Shown: positions 35,152-47,700 of the stretch, in pieces | Position numbering within the stretch: the first letter of the stretch is position 1 | Layout of the letters: each line of letters starts with the position of its first letter | From: Lasiosphaeris hirsuta | Lineage: Eukaryota; Ascomycota; Sordariomycetes; Sordariales; Lasiosphaeriaceae | Assembly (NCBI GenBank): GCA_030549175.1 | Contig: JAUKUA010000004.1 | Span: 3,534,001-3,598,000 of the forward strand | Direction of reading: 5' to 3' | DNA: 64,000 nucleotides | The notes under the pieces: model-generated | What the model was told of the DNA's origin: nothing | Database searches by the model: none | What the model saw: the letters and a program-made list of their open reading frames with translations, nothing else | Position numbers and translations under genes: made by a program

Positions 35152-36610
35152 TCATAGCTTGTTGATGATGGCTGACGCGAAGTCGGTTGTCGTCGACTTG
35201 CCGCCCAGATCGCCCGTCAGAACCTTGCCCTCAGCCAGGGTAGCGAAAGCGGCCTTCTCGATCCTGTCGGCATACTCGCCCAGGCTCATGTGTCTCAACA
35301 TCATCATGGAGCTGAGCAACAGCGCCGTAGGGTTGGCGAGGTTCTTGCCCGCAATATCCGGGGCCGAGCCGTGGACAGCCTCAAAGATGGAGCACTCGTC
35401 ACCAATGTTTCCAGAGGGGGTCAGACCGAGACCGCCGATGAGACCGGCGCACATGTCGGAGAGAATGTCGCCATAAAGGTTGGGCATGACCAGCACCTTA
35501 TCATTGTATGGGAGCGGGTCCGTGGTCATCTTCAGGCACGTGTTGTCGAGAAGCTCGGCATCGAACTCGATATCGGGGTACTCCCTGGCGATCTCACGGG
35601 CAACATTGAGGAAGAGACCATCGCTCATCTTCATGATGGTAGCCTTGTGGACGACGCGCACCTTCTTGCGGCCAATCGACTGGGCGTGTTGGAAAGCGTA
35701 CCGGAGAACACGCTCGCTGGCATCGCGAGTGATGAGCTTGATGCTCTGTACGACGCCATCCACCACAACGTGCTCAATTCCAGAGTACTCGCCCTCGGTG
35801 TTCTCGCGGATCAACACGGTATCGACATCGTCATAGGGCGTCTTGTAGCCAGCCACTGACCGGCAGGGACGCAGATTGGCGAAAAGGTTGAATGTGCGGC
35901 GGAGAGTAAGGTTGAGGGAGACGTGGCCCTTGCCGATTGGCGTCTAGAGATACGGTTAGAGGGGAAATTAGGTTTCAAGGGCGGGTCGTGATGTTCATAC
36001 GGCGAGGGGGCCCTTGAGGGCGATCTTGTTGCGCTTGATGCTCTCGATAGCAGTGTCAGGGATGGCAGTCCTGCCGTCCTTGATGATGGGGTCGACGCTG
36101 ATCGGCTCCCATGTAATAGGTGCCTACGCTGTATTAGCCATCCATCCACATGGCAATGCGACGAAGCTAGGGTCGTACCTTGGCGGCGGCGAAGATGTCC
36201 TTAACAGCCACGGCGATCTCGGGGCCAATGCCATCACCCTCGATCAAACTGACGGGGTATTTGCCCTATAGTATGTGTTTAGCGGCTGTGTGCATGTCGC
36301 GAAGCAGAGGGACTTCGACGAGGTTTGAGTGATTTACGGGCCGGCGCTGGGAACGGCTCGCCGCGGGGCATTGAGAAAAAAGCTTACGTTGGCGTCCTTG
36401 ATTCCATTGAACTTGGCGACTTGCTCGCCCTTAGAGGAGTATTGTCGCTGGTTCTGTGCAGATGCGCGTCAGCGAGGTGTTCGACCGTTGAGGGTTGGCT
36501 GGCGATCGATGGTGTTGACCTACCCGGAGAGCAAAGGGGGCGGCAGCGCGGGGAGCGACGCGCAGGCACTGGCGCTGCGCCGGGGCAGCAATTGATCGGA
36601 GGGCGAACAT
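35152..36610 (-). CDS. IDH2: Isocitrate dehydrogenase [NAD], catalytic-type subunit 2
   Basis: This subunit of the mitochondrial NAD-isocitrate dehydrogenase oxidises isocitrate to 2-oxoglutarate in the TCA cycle, working with IDH1 in an octamer. Five exons (36610-36524, 36453-36388, 36265-36179, 36123-36001, 35943-35152) sum exactly to 384 residues. The first exon encodes a mitochondrial presequence ([20 protein letters not shown]). Family motifs follow in order: [40 protein letters not shown], a substrate-binding [13 protein letters not shown], and [20 protein letters not shown] with [20 protein letters not shown] near the C-terminus. I call subunit 2 from the family pattern rather than from a key-residue test. 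It shares a 574 bp promoter region with SEC5. Confidence 0.93.
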
Positions 36611-37184
36611 CTTCGTGGTGTTTCGGAGTGATCCCTCTCTTAGAAATGTCTAAGACGGCGTAGGAAATCCGGCGATAAGGAATCACGGCGGGAGGAAGAG
36701 GTTGGCAGGAGGTGAAAAGAGAATGAGGATTCTGCGCTAACCAGCCCACATTGCTGATGCACGAAAATAGACCGTGCGCACCGACCTGCCCCGGCTGGCA
36801 TTCAGAAAGAAATCGCTCACCGCCCAATAGATCTGGCAGAACTGAACCTAGAATAGGGCGGTGAGCAAGTTCAGCACGCTGCCAAGCTCTGTTGAGTAGC
36901 CGGCGCCACCTACGAATGGGGTTTCATTGATTCCCGTTGGGTGGTAGATCCTCACTCGCCCACCGCCAAGGCACGTATCCGTACTGTGCGTGCAACGATT
37001 CCTGGAGAGTTTACACCTTAGCTCTGTGGCAGTTGTGCCCCGCAACTTCATCTTGAAGCTCACAACGCTCACAACGACCAACCCTATTGGGTTTGTCAAG
37101 AATAGTACCTCTTTGATCGAATCGCAAGGCAGGCTCAGCCACAACCTGGATATCCAGCTCTTCCTGAACCATAGACACGGCGCA
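36611..37184. promoter_or_regulatory. Bidirectional promoter region, IDH2 / SEC5
   Basis: 574 bp separate the start codons of two divergent genes, so 5' leaders and both promoters are compressed here. An ATTGG (CCAAT on the other strand) occurs near 37084, about 100 bp upstream of the SEC5 ATG. No TATA box is obvious. No other gene fits. Confidence 0.55.
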
Positions 37185-40100
37185 ATGGCTGGCGACCTCG
37201 AGCGGACGGTGCTCGACTTCTACCAGGTCAATACGCCGTACCCCACAGAGTGGCCTGCCGAGAAGAACAACGCCAGCGATGAGTCTGACGAAGATGACAC
37301 CAAGAAAAAAATAAACCGGAGGAAGTCTCGCTACCAGGCTCTGGAGCGCGCTGTGGGAAACAGGGGCAGTGTGATCCCAGGGTCAGAGAACTCGGGCAGC
37401 GGCGTGGGTAATCTGGTACAGAGAGACGAGCCAGACCCTCTTGGTACAACTGAGAGCGTCGTAAAGTCGTTAAAACAACTGGGACTGCCACTACAGGATG
37501 ACGCAAGGCTTCGTAAGTCTGTTCCATGAGCACCTGGTTGCAGGTTGTGGGTTGGAAGCTGTTGCTGACAACACATTGATAGGGAATCGATTCCTCCTCT
37601 CCTCCACGACATTCTCGCCGGCACTTTTTCTGTCGCAGATGCATGCCAATGCCGACACAAGATCCTTGATTGATGGGCTAGATGTTTTATCCAAGTCTAT
37701 TGACCAGAAGTCTGCATCCCTCAAAGTCCTCGTCGAGTCCAACTTTGAGCGCTTCGTTCGAGCAAAAGCTACTATCGACAATGTGTACAGAGAAATGAAG
37801 TACCGTGGTGCTGATCCCACACCCCCTCGTGCCAGGGGCCATTCTCGCCACGCTAGTAGGAATAGCTTCCGAAGTGGTAGCGGTGGTGCTGGCATAACCG
37901 CCCCCTCAACTCCAGTGACCGAGGCCCGCAAGAAGAATGCCCTGGTCAAAGAAAGCGAGTATGGTGTGATGGGCATCAAAGCCCCGTTGCTCGATGTCTC
38001 GGCCAAGGCTGAAGATGTCTGGGGCCCTGCCCTTGGTGGACGCGAGAAAGAGGAACACCTGAAGACGGTTGCCTTGTCTCTCGATGGGTACAAAGAGTAC
38101 GTCGAGGCGAGTGCGGCAATAGCCGACAGTATCAAACGGAAGGACTATGAGGCGTTGGTTGAGGAGTATACAAAAGCGAGGAGATTTGCTGATGAGGCAA
38201 AGCAACTGGTTAAGGAGATCGGTTCAGATCAGCCAGACGACTCGCAGGTCTATCGAATTCTCTTGGCCGGCCGAATGTGGCACGATGTTGAAGAGCAGAT
38301 CCAAGCGCTGAAGCGTGACGTATGGAGGAGACTCATTTCTCCCCACAATATAGCCAAATCAGACACCACGCCGGGACAGCAAGGAGACCAGCATATGGAG
38401 TTGATCAATCTTCTCTTGGAGCTAGGCGTCGTGGATAATCCGGTTTGGGTCTGGCTTTTGAGCAGATATGACTATCTAAAAAGCAAAATCCAGTCGACGG
38501 CGGAACGATCCAAGGTGGAAATCGAAATCCTGCGGCGGCGGCTCGCGAATGCCGAGAAGCCTAGCCCTCAGACTATAGCCTCTCATATGAGGACACTTGG
38601 ACGACAGTCTGCCGAGAGCAAAACCGCCACCTTTGATACTGTCGACATTGTAGAACTTTGGGAGACCATGGTTGTCTTCATGAGTAACCTACTTTCGCCA
38701 CAAGGCATCATGGGCGAGGTGGTAGAGTTCTGGCAAACCGTCCAGGGGTTCGTTGAAGGCACGGCCCAACGGGCTCTGCCGGTTGGCTACAACGGCGAAT
38801 CCAAAGTTCATCATCGTCTGTCGCCACAAGGGACAACCGACCTCCAAAAGGGGGCCGTTGAATTGGTAAGCATGCTGCGGGAAAGCGTCCTCATGTTCTT
38901 CGCGGGGCCGCCGCCCGAGGATATATCTCTCCTATTTTCTCCCTTGCCTCAAACACCAACAACTCCGAACCCGGCGTCGATTTCCGGGAACCTAACCCCG
39001 AGAGACCCTCGTTTCAACCTTGATCCCAATAACATTCCCCCACCCTCCCCGAGAAAAGGAGAAGCTTGGGAAAAGTTTGCCTTCTGGCCACCATGGTCCA
39101 ACTCCATCAGCGGTGTGCACTATCTCTCCAAGATACTGGCACTTGTAGGATCAGGTTCTTCGGATATGGCGTCGGTCGCCCCTGTGCAGGGCGATGCCTC
39201 CGAGGTAGAGCGATTGAAGACCCTTGTCAATATTGCAAGAGAGAGATGCGTGACTGCGCTCTGCGCTGCGTGGAATAGGGATGCCGAAAACATCAAGTAT
39301 GTCGAAGACTGGAACCGCTCGCCAGATCGTAAAGACGTCACCAAGATGCCTTCAAGCTTCGCGGCATTTGAGGGTACGCTGCTGGGCGGGATGCAGAAGA
39401 TTCTTTACATATCCGAAGCAATGGCAAAGGCAGGAGCGGAGAATATCGTTGTACCTCCACCGACAAAGCTGCTACAGATGGTCCGGAGTCAATATGTGAC
39501 GACACTCTACAAAGCTCTTAGCGGAATGGTGGAGAACGCTGAACGGCCTCTCAAGAAGACAGATGACGACTGGACAATAGATCCCGACGGTTATGTGGCC
39601 TCGAACGCCCCGTCAACAACGCGTGCCTCTACATTGGGAGGGGGTACCATCAATGCTGGGGACAGGGTAGGTTTCTTCATGGATATGATTTTTTCTGGAT
39701 GTTCAGTTGCTGACTCGATTGCAGAACGTTCGCATGCTATTGACTCTGAGCAATCTCCAAGCGCTCCGTTCCGAGGTGGTCCCAGGGCTCAACACCCAGT
39801 TCGAAAATGCCTTTTCAGTGAAGCTTACAGATGAGACCAAAACAATCCGTGATGTCCTCGGCCAGATCGACGCCCGCCTCTTCCAGTCATACACGCGCCC
39901 CTCAATCGAAAACATGCGCAAAATCATCCGCGCTGGCGTGGCCGCCGCCGACTGGGTGCCGCCCAGTGGGGAAAAGCCGCACGAGGTGCGGCCGTACGTC
40001 TACGAGGCCCTGCTAAGCCTCGTGCTCGTGCACACCCAAGTCTCAACAACGGCATCTTCCCTCACAAGCCAAGTCCTATCGTACCTTCTCGAACAGTCAT

Positions 40101-40519
40101 CGCGCGAGCTGCTTGACGCCTTCAAGACGCGCCCCAAGTACAACCTCGAGGCGCTCATGCAGGCCACCCTCGACGTCGAGTTTGTCGCCCAGACCCTCAG
40201 CCACTACACGACGGACCGCGCATCCGAGCTGCAGAGCCAGATCTACCAGGAACTCGACGGCCGTACCGACAACGAGGCGCGCGCCCGCCTCCAAAGCGAA
40301 CTTCCCGAGATGCGCGCAGTGCTCAAGCGCCTGCGCGAGGCCAGCAAGAGCGAGTTCGCGTGCTTTAGGAAGCCCAAGCGTGCTGCCGGGCCGGGTCCAA
40401 CCGGCAGCGGTCCGGAGCGGAGAGATACCGGGGGTAGTATTGGCAGTGTTGGGAGTGGTGCCGGCAGCACCAACGGTAATGGCTCGATTTTGTCAACACA
40501 GTTTGGAGCTGCCATCTAA
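37185..40519 (+). CDS. SEC5: Exocyst complex component SEC5
   Basis: SEC5 is one of the eight exocyst subunits that tether post-Golgi vesicles to the plasma membrane at growing tips. Exons 37185-37512, 37583-39666 and 39725-40519 join exactly in frame to give 1068 residues. The upstream exon starts MAGDLERTVLDFYQVNTPYP, an N-terminal signature I recognise in Sordariomycete Sec5. The join DDARLRNRFLLSSTTFSPAL leads into the helical Sec5 domain (HANADTRSLIDGLDVLSKSI, ASLKVLVESNFERFVRAKAT), and a coiled segment follows (SIKRKDYEALVEEYTKARRF). The C-terminal exon carries LSNLQALRSEVVPGLNTQFE and DVEFVAQTLSHYTTDRASEL, and ends in a Gly/Ser-rich tail. The intron 2 donor (AGG|GTAGGT) keeps phase 0. 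The gene is convergent with the Zn2Cys6 gene. Confidence 0.92.
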
Positions 40520-41146
40520 TGCTCCTTGGGAATTATTGGGGTGTTGAGTGATGACCGTGGTCGTGGCGGTTTGGCTTGGTGGTGTAATAATGGACGAGTT
40601 AGAAGTGTGCCGGAAAATTGATATTGTTGAACGTCCAATCTATACTTCTACGAACACATTCTTGTTCGCAGTTTAGAGTGGCTATGGCGCCACTTCAATA
40701 CAGCTAGTTATAATCTAGCAGATGAATTGGAATTTAAGAGCAGTGGTTTTATTGTTTTGACAAGCCATGTCCGAAAACTCTCACAGGGGTATTTTTTATC
40801 TATCAAAACATTGAGTTCCATTCCATAATCCGTCATTCCAATCGTTTTTGTTTGGGGTCTTCATCGTCATATCCCATCTCGTCTTAGCCCCCCAAACAAG
40901 AAGGGGGCTTCCCATATATCCCCGTGGGGAAACTGAAAGGAAAGGAATCCAGATTTTTGTCCTAAAGGGACCTTATGAAGTGCTCCTGGCTGTGAGTCTG
41001 TAAAGGGAAAATAAAAGCAAAAAAGGCCAAGAGGCAAGTCAGCTTACATGACACATTACAGTCATGGAGAGTCGAAGTATAGTAGAGCTCGAGTGGGCGT
41101 GAAGATGCCGTGGAAATTAGGCGGCATTGCACGCATAGCTTCGCGC
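40520..41146. other. Convergent intergenic region, SEC5 / transcription factor
   Basis: The 3' UTRs of both genes meet here. It is somewhat A/T-rich. No gene, RNA or repeat was recognised. Confidence 0.6.
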
Positions 41147-43588
41147 TTAGTCGGTAGAGGGGAGAAGAAGTGTTGAGCAGAACAATAGCTCGCAAGAACG
41201 CGGATCGGTTGGGGAAAATGTGTCCTCCTGCTTTGCCTTGACTTGGGCGACTGTGATAGGAGTGTTAGTCAAAAACGTCTCCCTAGGGCTGGAAAATGAG
41301 CATGCTTACAATCAAGACTAATCGAGTCGAAATATTCCTTGATGGCGGGATCATACTCTTCGGTAACCAGTTTTCCATCGGATTCTCGGCAGGCTGTACG
41401 CGGGATGGCCTTCCTGATGGAAAGGAGCATACGCAGCAGATCGGCAATAATGTACCCTTGCTGAGCAAAGGTATTTGGATCCTTCTCCAGTGGCCACATT
41501 TGTCTCAAGTTAGGTTGGTCCCAGGCCTTGAAGGCCCAGGTTGACTTCTCAACGCAGTTGAGGAGAACCATTGTCGAGAGATACATGCTGAAGTCGATCT
41601 TCACCTTACTATCCTGGAGAACTCGTTGCATGCCAGTTAAGAGGCTCTTGCTTGTAGCTGCAGCTTTTCTCTCCCCGGCTGCTGCGAGCTGTAGGCAAAG
41701 GGTTTGAAATGGGTGGTCCCCATCACGGATGTACTGAGCTGGGGCATTCTGGTCGCCGGGATTGATGCAAATCTGCCATTGGCGCTCTCGGTCCAGTATC
41801 TCAACCAGACCCCAGAGCTCGAGAGCTTTCTTAAGCAGCTCGTCGTTCGTTTTGCTGGCAATATCAAGAGCAGTACGTAAAGTAACTCGGATAAAGTGGG
41901 AAGGTTCCCGTCTGATCAGTTCCGGCAAAACCTCGCGCATATATGCCTCGACTCTAGCAGGGAGGTCTTGGCTATCGCTGTCCAGCATCGTAATCGAATG
42001 ATGAGCAGGATTCTCATCAGGGCTGCTCGTATCGGCTTTGGTGTCCCCCTCTTGGATGCTATCACGTTGCAAGACTTGGAGCTGAAGGCGAGCTTCGAGA
42101 TCGGGAAAATGGCAAGCCTCGATAACGAGGCCGTTGTTGCTGAGGGTCACAGCTTGCTTGATGGAATTAATGTGTCCTTGAGCAAGAACAATCTGGACGC
42201 CAGCAGAATAGATGTCAAGCTCATCTGAGAATTTGGTGCGGACGCAGCCTGAGCGCCAGATCCGGGGGACAAGACCTTCCGACAGGTAGTGCAGGGCTGG
42301 CCTTTGGAGCAAGTCTTCCGTAAGATTCTGCAGCGAATGCATGCACCGATTTTACGCACTTCTTGTACTTCCCTTCTCCGGTCAGGGTTAAACCTGGCTC
42401 GTGAGTGTCGAGACTTGGCACTGTTGGTTGGAGACAAGCGGAAGCCCCCCTTTGCGATTGGCCGAGCATTGTGGGCAGCCGAGTCGTTGATCAACCCGGG
42501 CTGGAAGGCATCGGTAGCATACGTAATCTCTCCCCATGGCTGGGCGGCGCTCGTTGTCGGGATCACACTGGGCTCATCTGGAGAACTGTGCTCTTCCACA
42601 AGAGGAAGACCATTGTCAACTGGGACGATGGCATTGGCGGTGGCCGCCTCGGCTGCGGCAGCGGCCTCTTCACCCAGCAACTGAGGATCGAGAAGAGTGG
42701 GGTGTAGGCGAGCAGTCGCGGCTACGGCCACCGACAGGTTGGTGGGTTCGGAGCTTGCGTTGTCTGCATGCAATATTTCTTGAAGTCGCTCCTCAGCAGT
42801 TGGGCCTCTTGCTGCCTCAGGTGAGGATGCTATGTCGGCTGCAAAGGAAGTCAGCCAAGGCTCGCTCACACAGTTTCGGACGTTGCCAGTCGCTCACATC
42901 TTTTATCCTTTGTAGCATGATTTTCATGGTTCTGGGCCGGGGCCTCCAAGGTGAACTGCGGCTGCAGCTCAAAGCGCTCAGCGCCATGTGGGATGGATGG
43001 TGGGGGGTTGGAGACTGATGAACCAGATGATGCAACGTTGGGCTTAACACGGTCATCATTCTTCTCATTCTCGTCAATTTGGCGAGAGACTTCAGCGAGA
43101 ACTCCGAGAGCGGTCCAGTCACGCTGTATCTCGCGCTGCATCATGGGGAGGTCCACGGGAGCGCCATTGGCCTGATTCTGTGCCTGTTGGTTCTGCTGGG
43201 CTCTTTGGGACGTGTGGTTAACTCCTGACAAGGTGAAAAGTGCATTGACTCGGTCTGCTTCGGCGATGGCGGGGCATTTCCTCGTGAGATGACTCGTTAA
43301 GCTGTCAAGGCGGCCACGGGGGAAGTGCTCTCCGCATCTATACTCGCAACAATAGACGGTCAGCAGTGCTACTACAACATTCCCACAGCGCAAGGTGGTG
43401 TGGCAGCTTGCCGGCGCATCGGTACCGGGCGCAAGCGGTGTGGGAAATATAGCGGTGATGGGAATGGACAGGAGCGGCGAGGAGGCAACTTACGCTTTGC
43501 AGGTGTGCGGGTAGCGGTTGCTCTGATCCTGCAGCTTTGGACCTCGCTCAAAGTACTGCAGGATCACAGCATTCGGCCGTCTGCCCAT
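41147..43588 (-). CDS. Transcription factor with N-terminal BED-like finger and internal Zn2Cys6 cluster, apparent -1 frame break
   Basis: Four exons: 43588-43494, 43337-42898, 42838-41310, 41250-41147. The N-terminus (MGRRPNAVILQYFERGPKLQ ... CKACGEHFPRGRLDSLTSHL ... C) forms a C-x2-C ... H ... C finger like BED domains. The Zn2Cys6 cluster lies unusually deep, near residue 340 (KIGACIRCRILRKTCSKGQP then CTTC), followed by the family block RIWRSGCVRTKF and DELDIYSAGVQIVLAQGHIN. The second exon runs through AKDKRS|DIASSPEAARG, so the ATG at 42869 (MSEPWLT...) is intronic. The last exon restores FAQVKAKQEDTF...CSTLLLPSTD. The exons total 2168 nt, one short of a multiple of three. The break falls at G5 42264-42268 (C5 in sense), between TTCRKVLSP and RIWRSGC, and no intron can fit there. 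About 722 residues are expected. Regulated genes are unknown. Confidence 0.85.
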
Positions 43589-44744
43589 TGTGTCTTCAAT
43601 TGGCCAGATCAGCACATTGAGATGCCCGAGGAGGTCGATCGGCGCCGAGGTCGCGAGGTCTGGCGATTGCTGGCGAGGGGTCTGTGATGAGTGAAAATAC
43701 TGCCGGCTTAAAAAAGTTGGCGGTCAAGAAGCCTGGTTACCAACTGTGGGACACATTCCAGGTGGGTTCAATTTTCTGTGGTCACGTGGAATGGCTTCAC
43801 GGGCCACAGCCACACTCATTGAGGCGAGGACGGAGTGAGTGAGCACTTCAACATCTTTCATCCGAGTCTTTCCAACACATGGCCCTTGCAATCACTGTTG
43901 CGAGTCTTGTATTGTCTTCGCGCGGTTATTCCGAATCCCTATCCGTAGCTACCTATTGACCTGCCCTGCGCCGATTTTTATCATTCCCTTCAACTCCTTG
44001 TAATGTATTGACGGCGGATTGACCAGTTTACTCCCTGCCGTGGTCTTCGGTTTCGCACATGGGGCGGGTGCGGCAACTTCGGATCCGGGGCTCATTTATT
44101 CATTCGGATTTGCTGAGCGCTGAGCGCTGATCAGCGCGGAGCCTATCACGACACCGCAGTGGGCCAGTACAATTGGCATGTGAGTCTGGAGTCTGAAGCC
44201 TAACGCACTGCCGCTTGTTCAGCCTCACTTGTGCTGGTTCCCAGCACATTTTCACTCCATCACCGTGGACTAGCCAGGCGTTCAGGGTTCTCGTTTTCGC
44301 TCCTGAACCATGTCATCGCCCTCTGCCACTGAGCCGCGACCGATGCTCCGCTAAAAACACAAGCTTTCGTCAGTAACCGGGCCCCCAATCTCAGGCCCCT
44401 TTCTGACAAACGGTCCCTTAGATCTGGACTCAGCTTGACCCAGGGATCCTGGCATGTCTGTTCGCAATCCCACCTGTTTTTCTGTGTTTGTGTCTCGCCC
44501 ATTTCTCCCAGCCTGTCGCATCGAATATCTAGACATCCAAGATACCACCGCCCTCCACACTACAATGGACTGGTAACTCGCAGGATGCTGCACCAGCACA
44601 ACCGACAGTCTTCTCAAGCATTTGTGGAGGCGCACGCTGTGTGGCGTCAGCCCTGGACCCTGTCAACTTTACTTTCTCGGCTGCGCTTCATGCAACCCGA
44701 CCGCCCCGAAGATTCCGCCTGACTTCCGGTCCACGGACCTTACG
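43589..44744. promoter_or_regulatory. Divergent intergenic region, transcription factor / ROG1-like esterase
   Basis: Both promoters lie in this 1156 bp region. Near 44110-44140 there is a self-complementary cluster built from GCTGAGCGCTGAGCGCTGAT and ATCAGCGC. Nothing else is recognised. Confidence 0.5.
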
Positions 44745-47700
44745 ATGCTTCTTCTACACCAGGCCGGCAGCGTCAAGATTGGCGAAGTTGTACGCTATAC
44801 CGTCACCTACACGCCCTCATCCGACCGCATCCTCCCATCCCCCGACTTCCTGTTCTTGCGCATTAAGAACACATCGGCCATTGCGTTGCGCGCCGCATTC
44901 GTCCATGGCCCTTACACTCTCTCCGTCGCAGCATATCCATCGACCTTCAACCCCAACGAGAAATTTGAAGATCCCGTTCGATATGGCGTCCCTGAATTTG
45001 AGCCGATGCTCAAGGCCGGCGCCGTGTGGAATTGCCATCTAGTGGTACCTGACAATATCCGTCAGAGCGCCGGCGAGGGCAGCAGCAAACATGGCCATTT
45101 TGGGAGTGGACCAAGCCACGAGGGGGAGAGCGTCACATGGATTGTGGAGGTGACATCCCAGGTCATATTTTCCTCTTCAGCCGCTGTGCACTACGAGATC
45201 CTGATGGCGCGCGATGAGAAGTCGCTGAACCTTGGCTCGGTTGTACCTGTCGCCAGGGGGCAGGCCCAAGTCCCACAGCCTGGTCGGGTGTGCGACTTCC
45301 AACAGAGCGCTGGCAGTATCAAGAACCATGCCGCCCAGCCAAGAGGCGTTTACTCCAAGGCGATACGGTTAAGGGTTGAGGATACAGCCACCTTGTGGAA
45401 TACACCACAGCTGCCTGGTTGGGATGAGTTCGGACGCCGACGTGCTAAGCATGACGGGCCCGATGTCCCAGTTGAAGCCGTTGTGGGCAGCGGGAAACCC
45501 AAGGCATCGCCAGTGCCGAAGAAACCAAAACAGGTCCATCTTGTTGTTCTGACACATGGGCTGCACAGCAATCTCGGGGCCGATTTGCTTTACCTCAAGG
45601 AGAGTATCGATGCAGGAGTCAAAAAGGCTAAAGTTGATGCTCGAGAACGCAGAGCGAGGGAAAGAGCGGCGAAAAAAGACACATCTGGATCCGTACCCGA
45701 TCCCGACGTCCGGTCGGCTAATGAAATTAACAGTCCTGACGAAACCCGGACCGAGAACAACGCCAATGGAAATGACGTATTTGTGGAAGAGGACTCGGAA
45801 GATGACGAGGAGGTTGTGGTACGCGGCTTCTCTGGAAATGCAACCAAGACAGAAAGGGGCATCAAATACCTAGGAAAACGGCTAGCGAACTTCATTTTGT
45901 CCATGACATACCCAGATCAACCGTGTCTGCCACTCGTCAAGGCTGCCTCCGAAGCCATTACCCACCCACTGAAATTGAGCTCTCAAAAGCAGGACGGCGA
46001 AGAAAAACGGACAAGTAAGCACGAAGCGACGGGTACGGAGCCAAAAAGGCTGTACAAAATCACCAAAATCAGCTTCGTCGCCCATTCTCTCGGCGGCCTC
46101 GTCCAGACTTATGCCATTGCCTACATTCAGAAGCATTCGCCGCAGTTCTTTGATATTATCGAGCCGATCAATTTCATTACTATGGCATCGCCATTACTCG
46201 GACTTAACCATGAAAATCCGCTGTACGTCAAATTTGCCTTGGACTTTGGACTTGTTGGGAGGACCGGCCAAGACCTAGGACTTACCTGGAGAGCGCCAAC
46301 GATTGCGCGAAGTGGATGGGGGGCAATCGTGGGCAATCTTGGCGAGAACGCGCACAGGCACGTATATGGAGAAACCCAAGCAGAGTCAAAGCCACTCCTT
46401 CGGATTCTGCCAACTGGGCCGGCACACCGGGCGCTGAAGAAATTCCGGAATAGGACGGTCTACTCGAATGTGGTCAACGACGGAATCGTACCCCTCCGGA
46501 CAAGCTGCCTCCTTTTCCTTGATTGGCAAGGCCTAGGACGAGTAGACAAGGCTCGACGAGAGGCCGGCCTTGTAGAGACTGTAGTAGGGTTTGGCTGGGC
46601 AGAGCTCACTGGAGCCACCGTAACCTCTCCGAGAATTGGGCCTTGGTTGCCTCAGGAAGGGAAAGCTAAGGACGAGTCGGACAGTACCGGGAAGTCGACG
46701 CCTTCCGGGACCGACGCACATGACGTGCCTTTGCCCCCGACCAATGCCACGTTGGAGGACGACCGACATAGCCTCAGGTCTGCAACAAGTCCGTTCGTTG
46801 AAGCCGAGCCGTTAGACACGCAAAGTCTTCAAACATCATCGACTACGTATAACCACTCAAACCCTTTTACCGGCTTCTTCAGCCTCTTTCGGAACAACGA
46901 ACCCCCAAAGGCACCACCACCACCCAACCCGAAACAAATCAAGATTTATAAACGAAGCCAAACGCTGAAAAGCGACGCCTCGTCCGCATCGGACTCCCCC
47001 GCGTCATCTAAGTTCAGGGTAACGTCGGGCCAGGAGCTCACGGATGACTTTGAAGGCATGTCAGCGCCCCCAAGGACTACCTTCTTTGAGTCAGCCGGGG
47101 ATTTGCTCAACCCAAAGATGCCTTCGATCGAGTATCTCATCGACCCATCCAAGCGCGCTCGCACAATCTTCCATGACCGGGTGTACCATCCCTCAGACAT
47201 CCCCCCGCCGCCCCTGAAGAAGAGGACTACCAGTACAATGACGCTCCGCCGGAAGTCGACAACACATGTCGGTTCGATAGCTTCTCCACAAAAGGGCGGC
47301 AGCGAACCCCCGTCACCTCTTCCGACCTCAAACTCACCAGAAGCGAGCTCAACGGTGTCTCCACGGGATGACAGCGACGCAGCTCAAACGAGCACAGAAA
47401 CAGACCCGCTTGATGCTGTGGACAACTCTCAGATGAAGGTAGAAGAAAAGATCGCTAGGGCTTACCACCGTGATCTTTCTTGGCGCAAGGTGTTGGTAAA
47501 AGTCGAGCCGGACGCGCACAACAACATAATTGTGCGTCGGATGTTTGCCAACGCCTTCGGCTGGCCTGTGGTGAACCATCTCGTGGAAGCCCATTTCAGT
47601 GACTCGGCAGCATCCCGATTACGCGATGAAGAGGAGCCGGGAGGAGAGCGTGCGAAGAACCCGGCCGAGCCACCTGATCAACATGGTATCGAAACGCATA

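Noticed and set aside
42839..42869. ATG at 42869 (MSEPWLT...) as the start of the Zn2Cys6 protein
   Set aside because: It lies inside a good GT...AG intron. Splicing 42898 to 42838 joins the BED-like exon to the Zn2Cys6 exon in a continuous, family-like frame.
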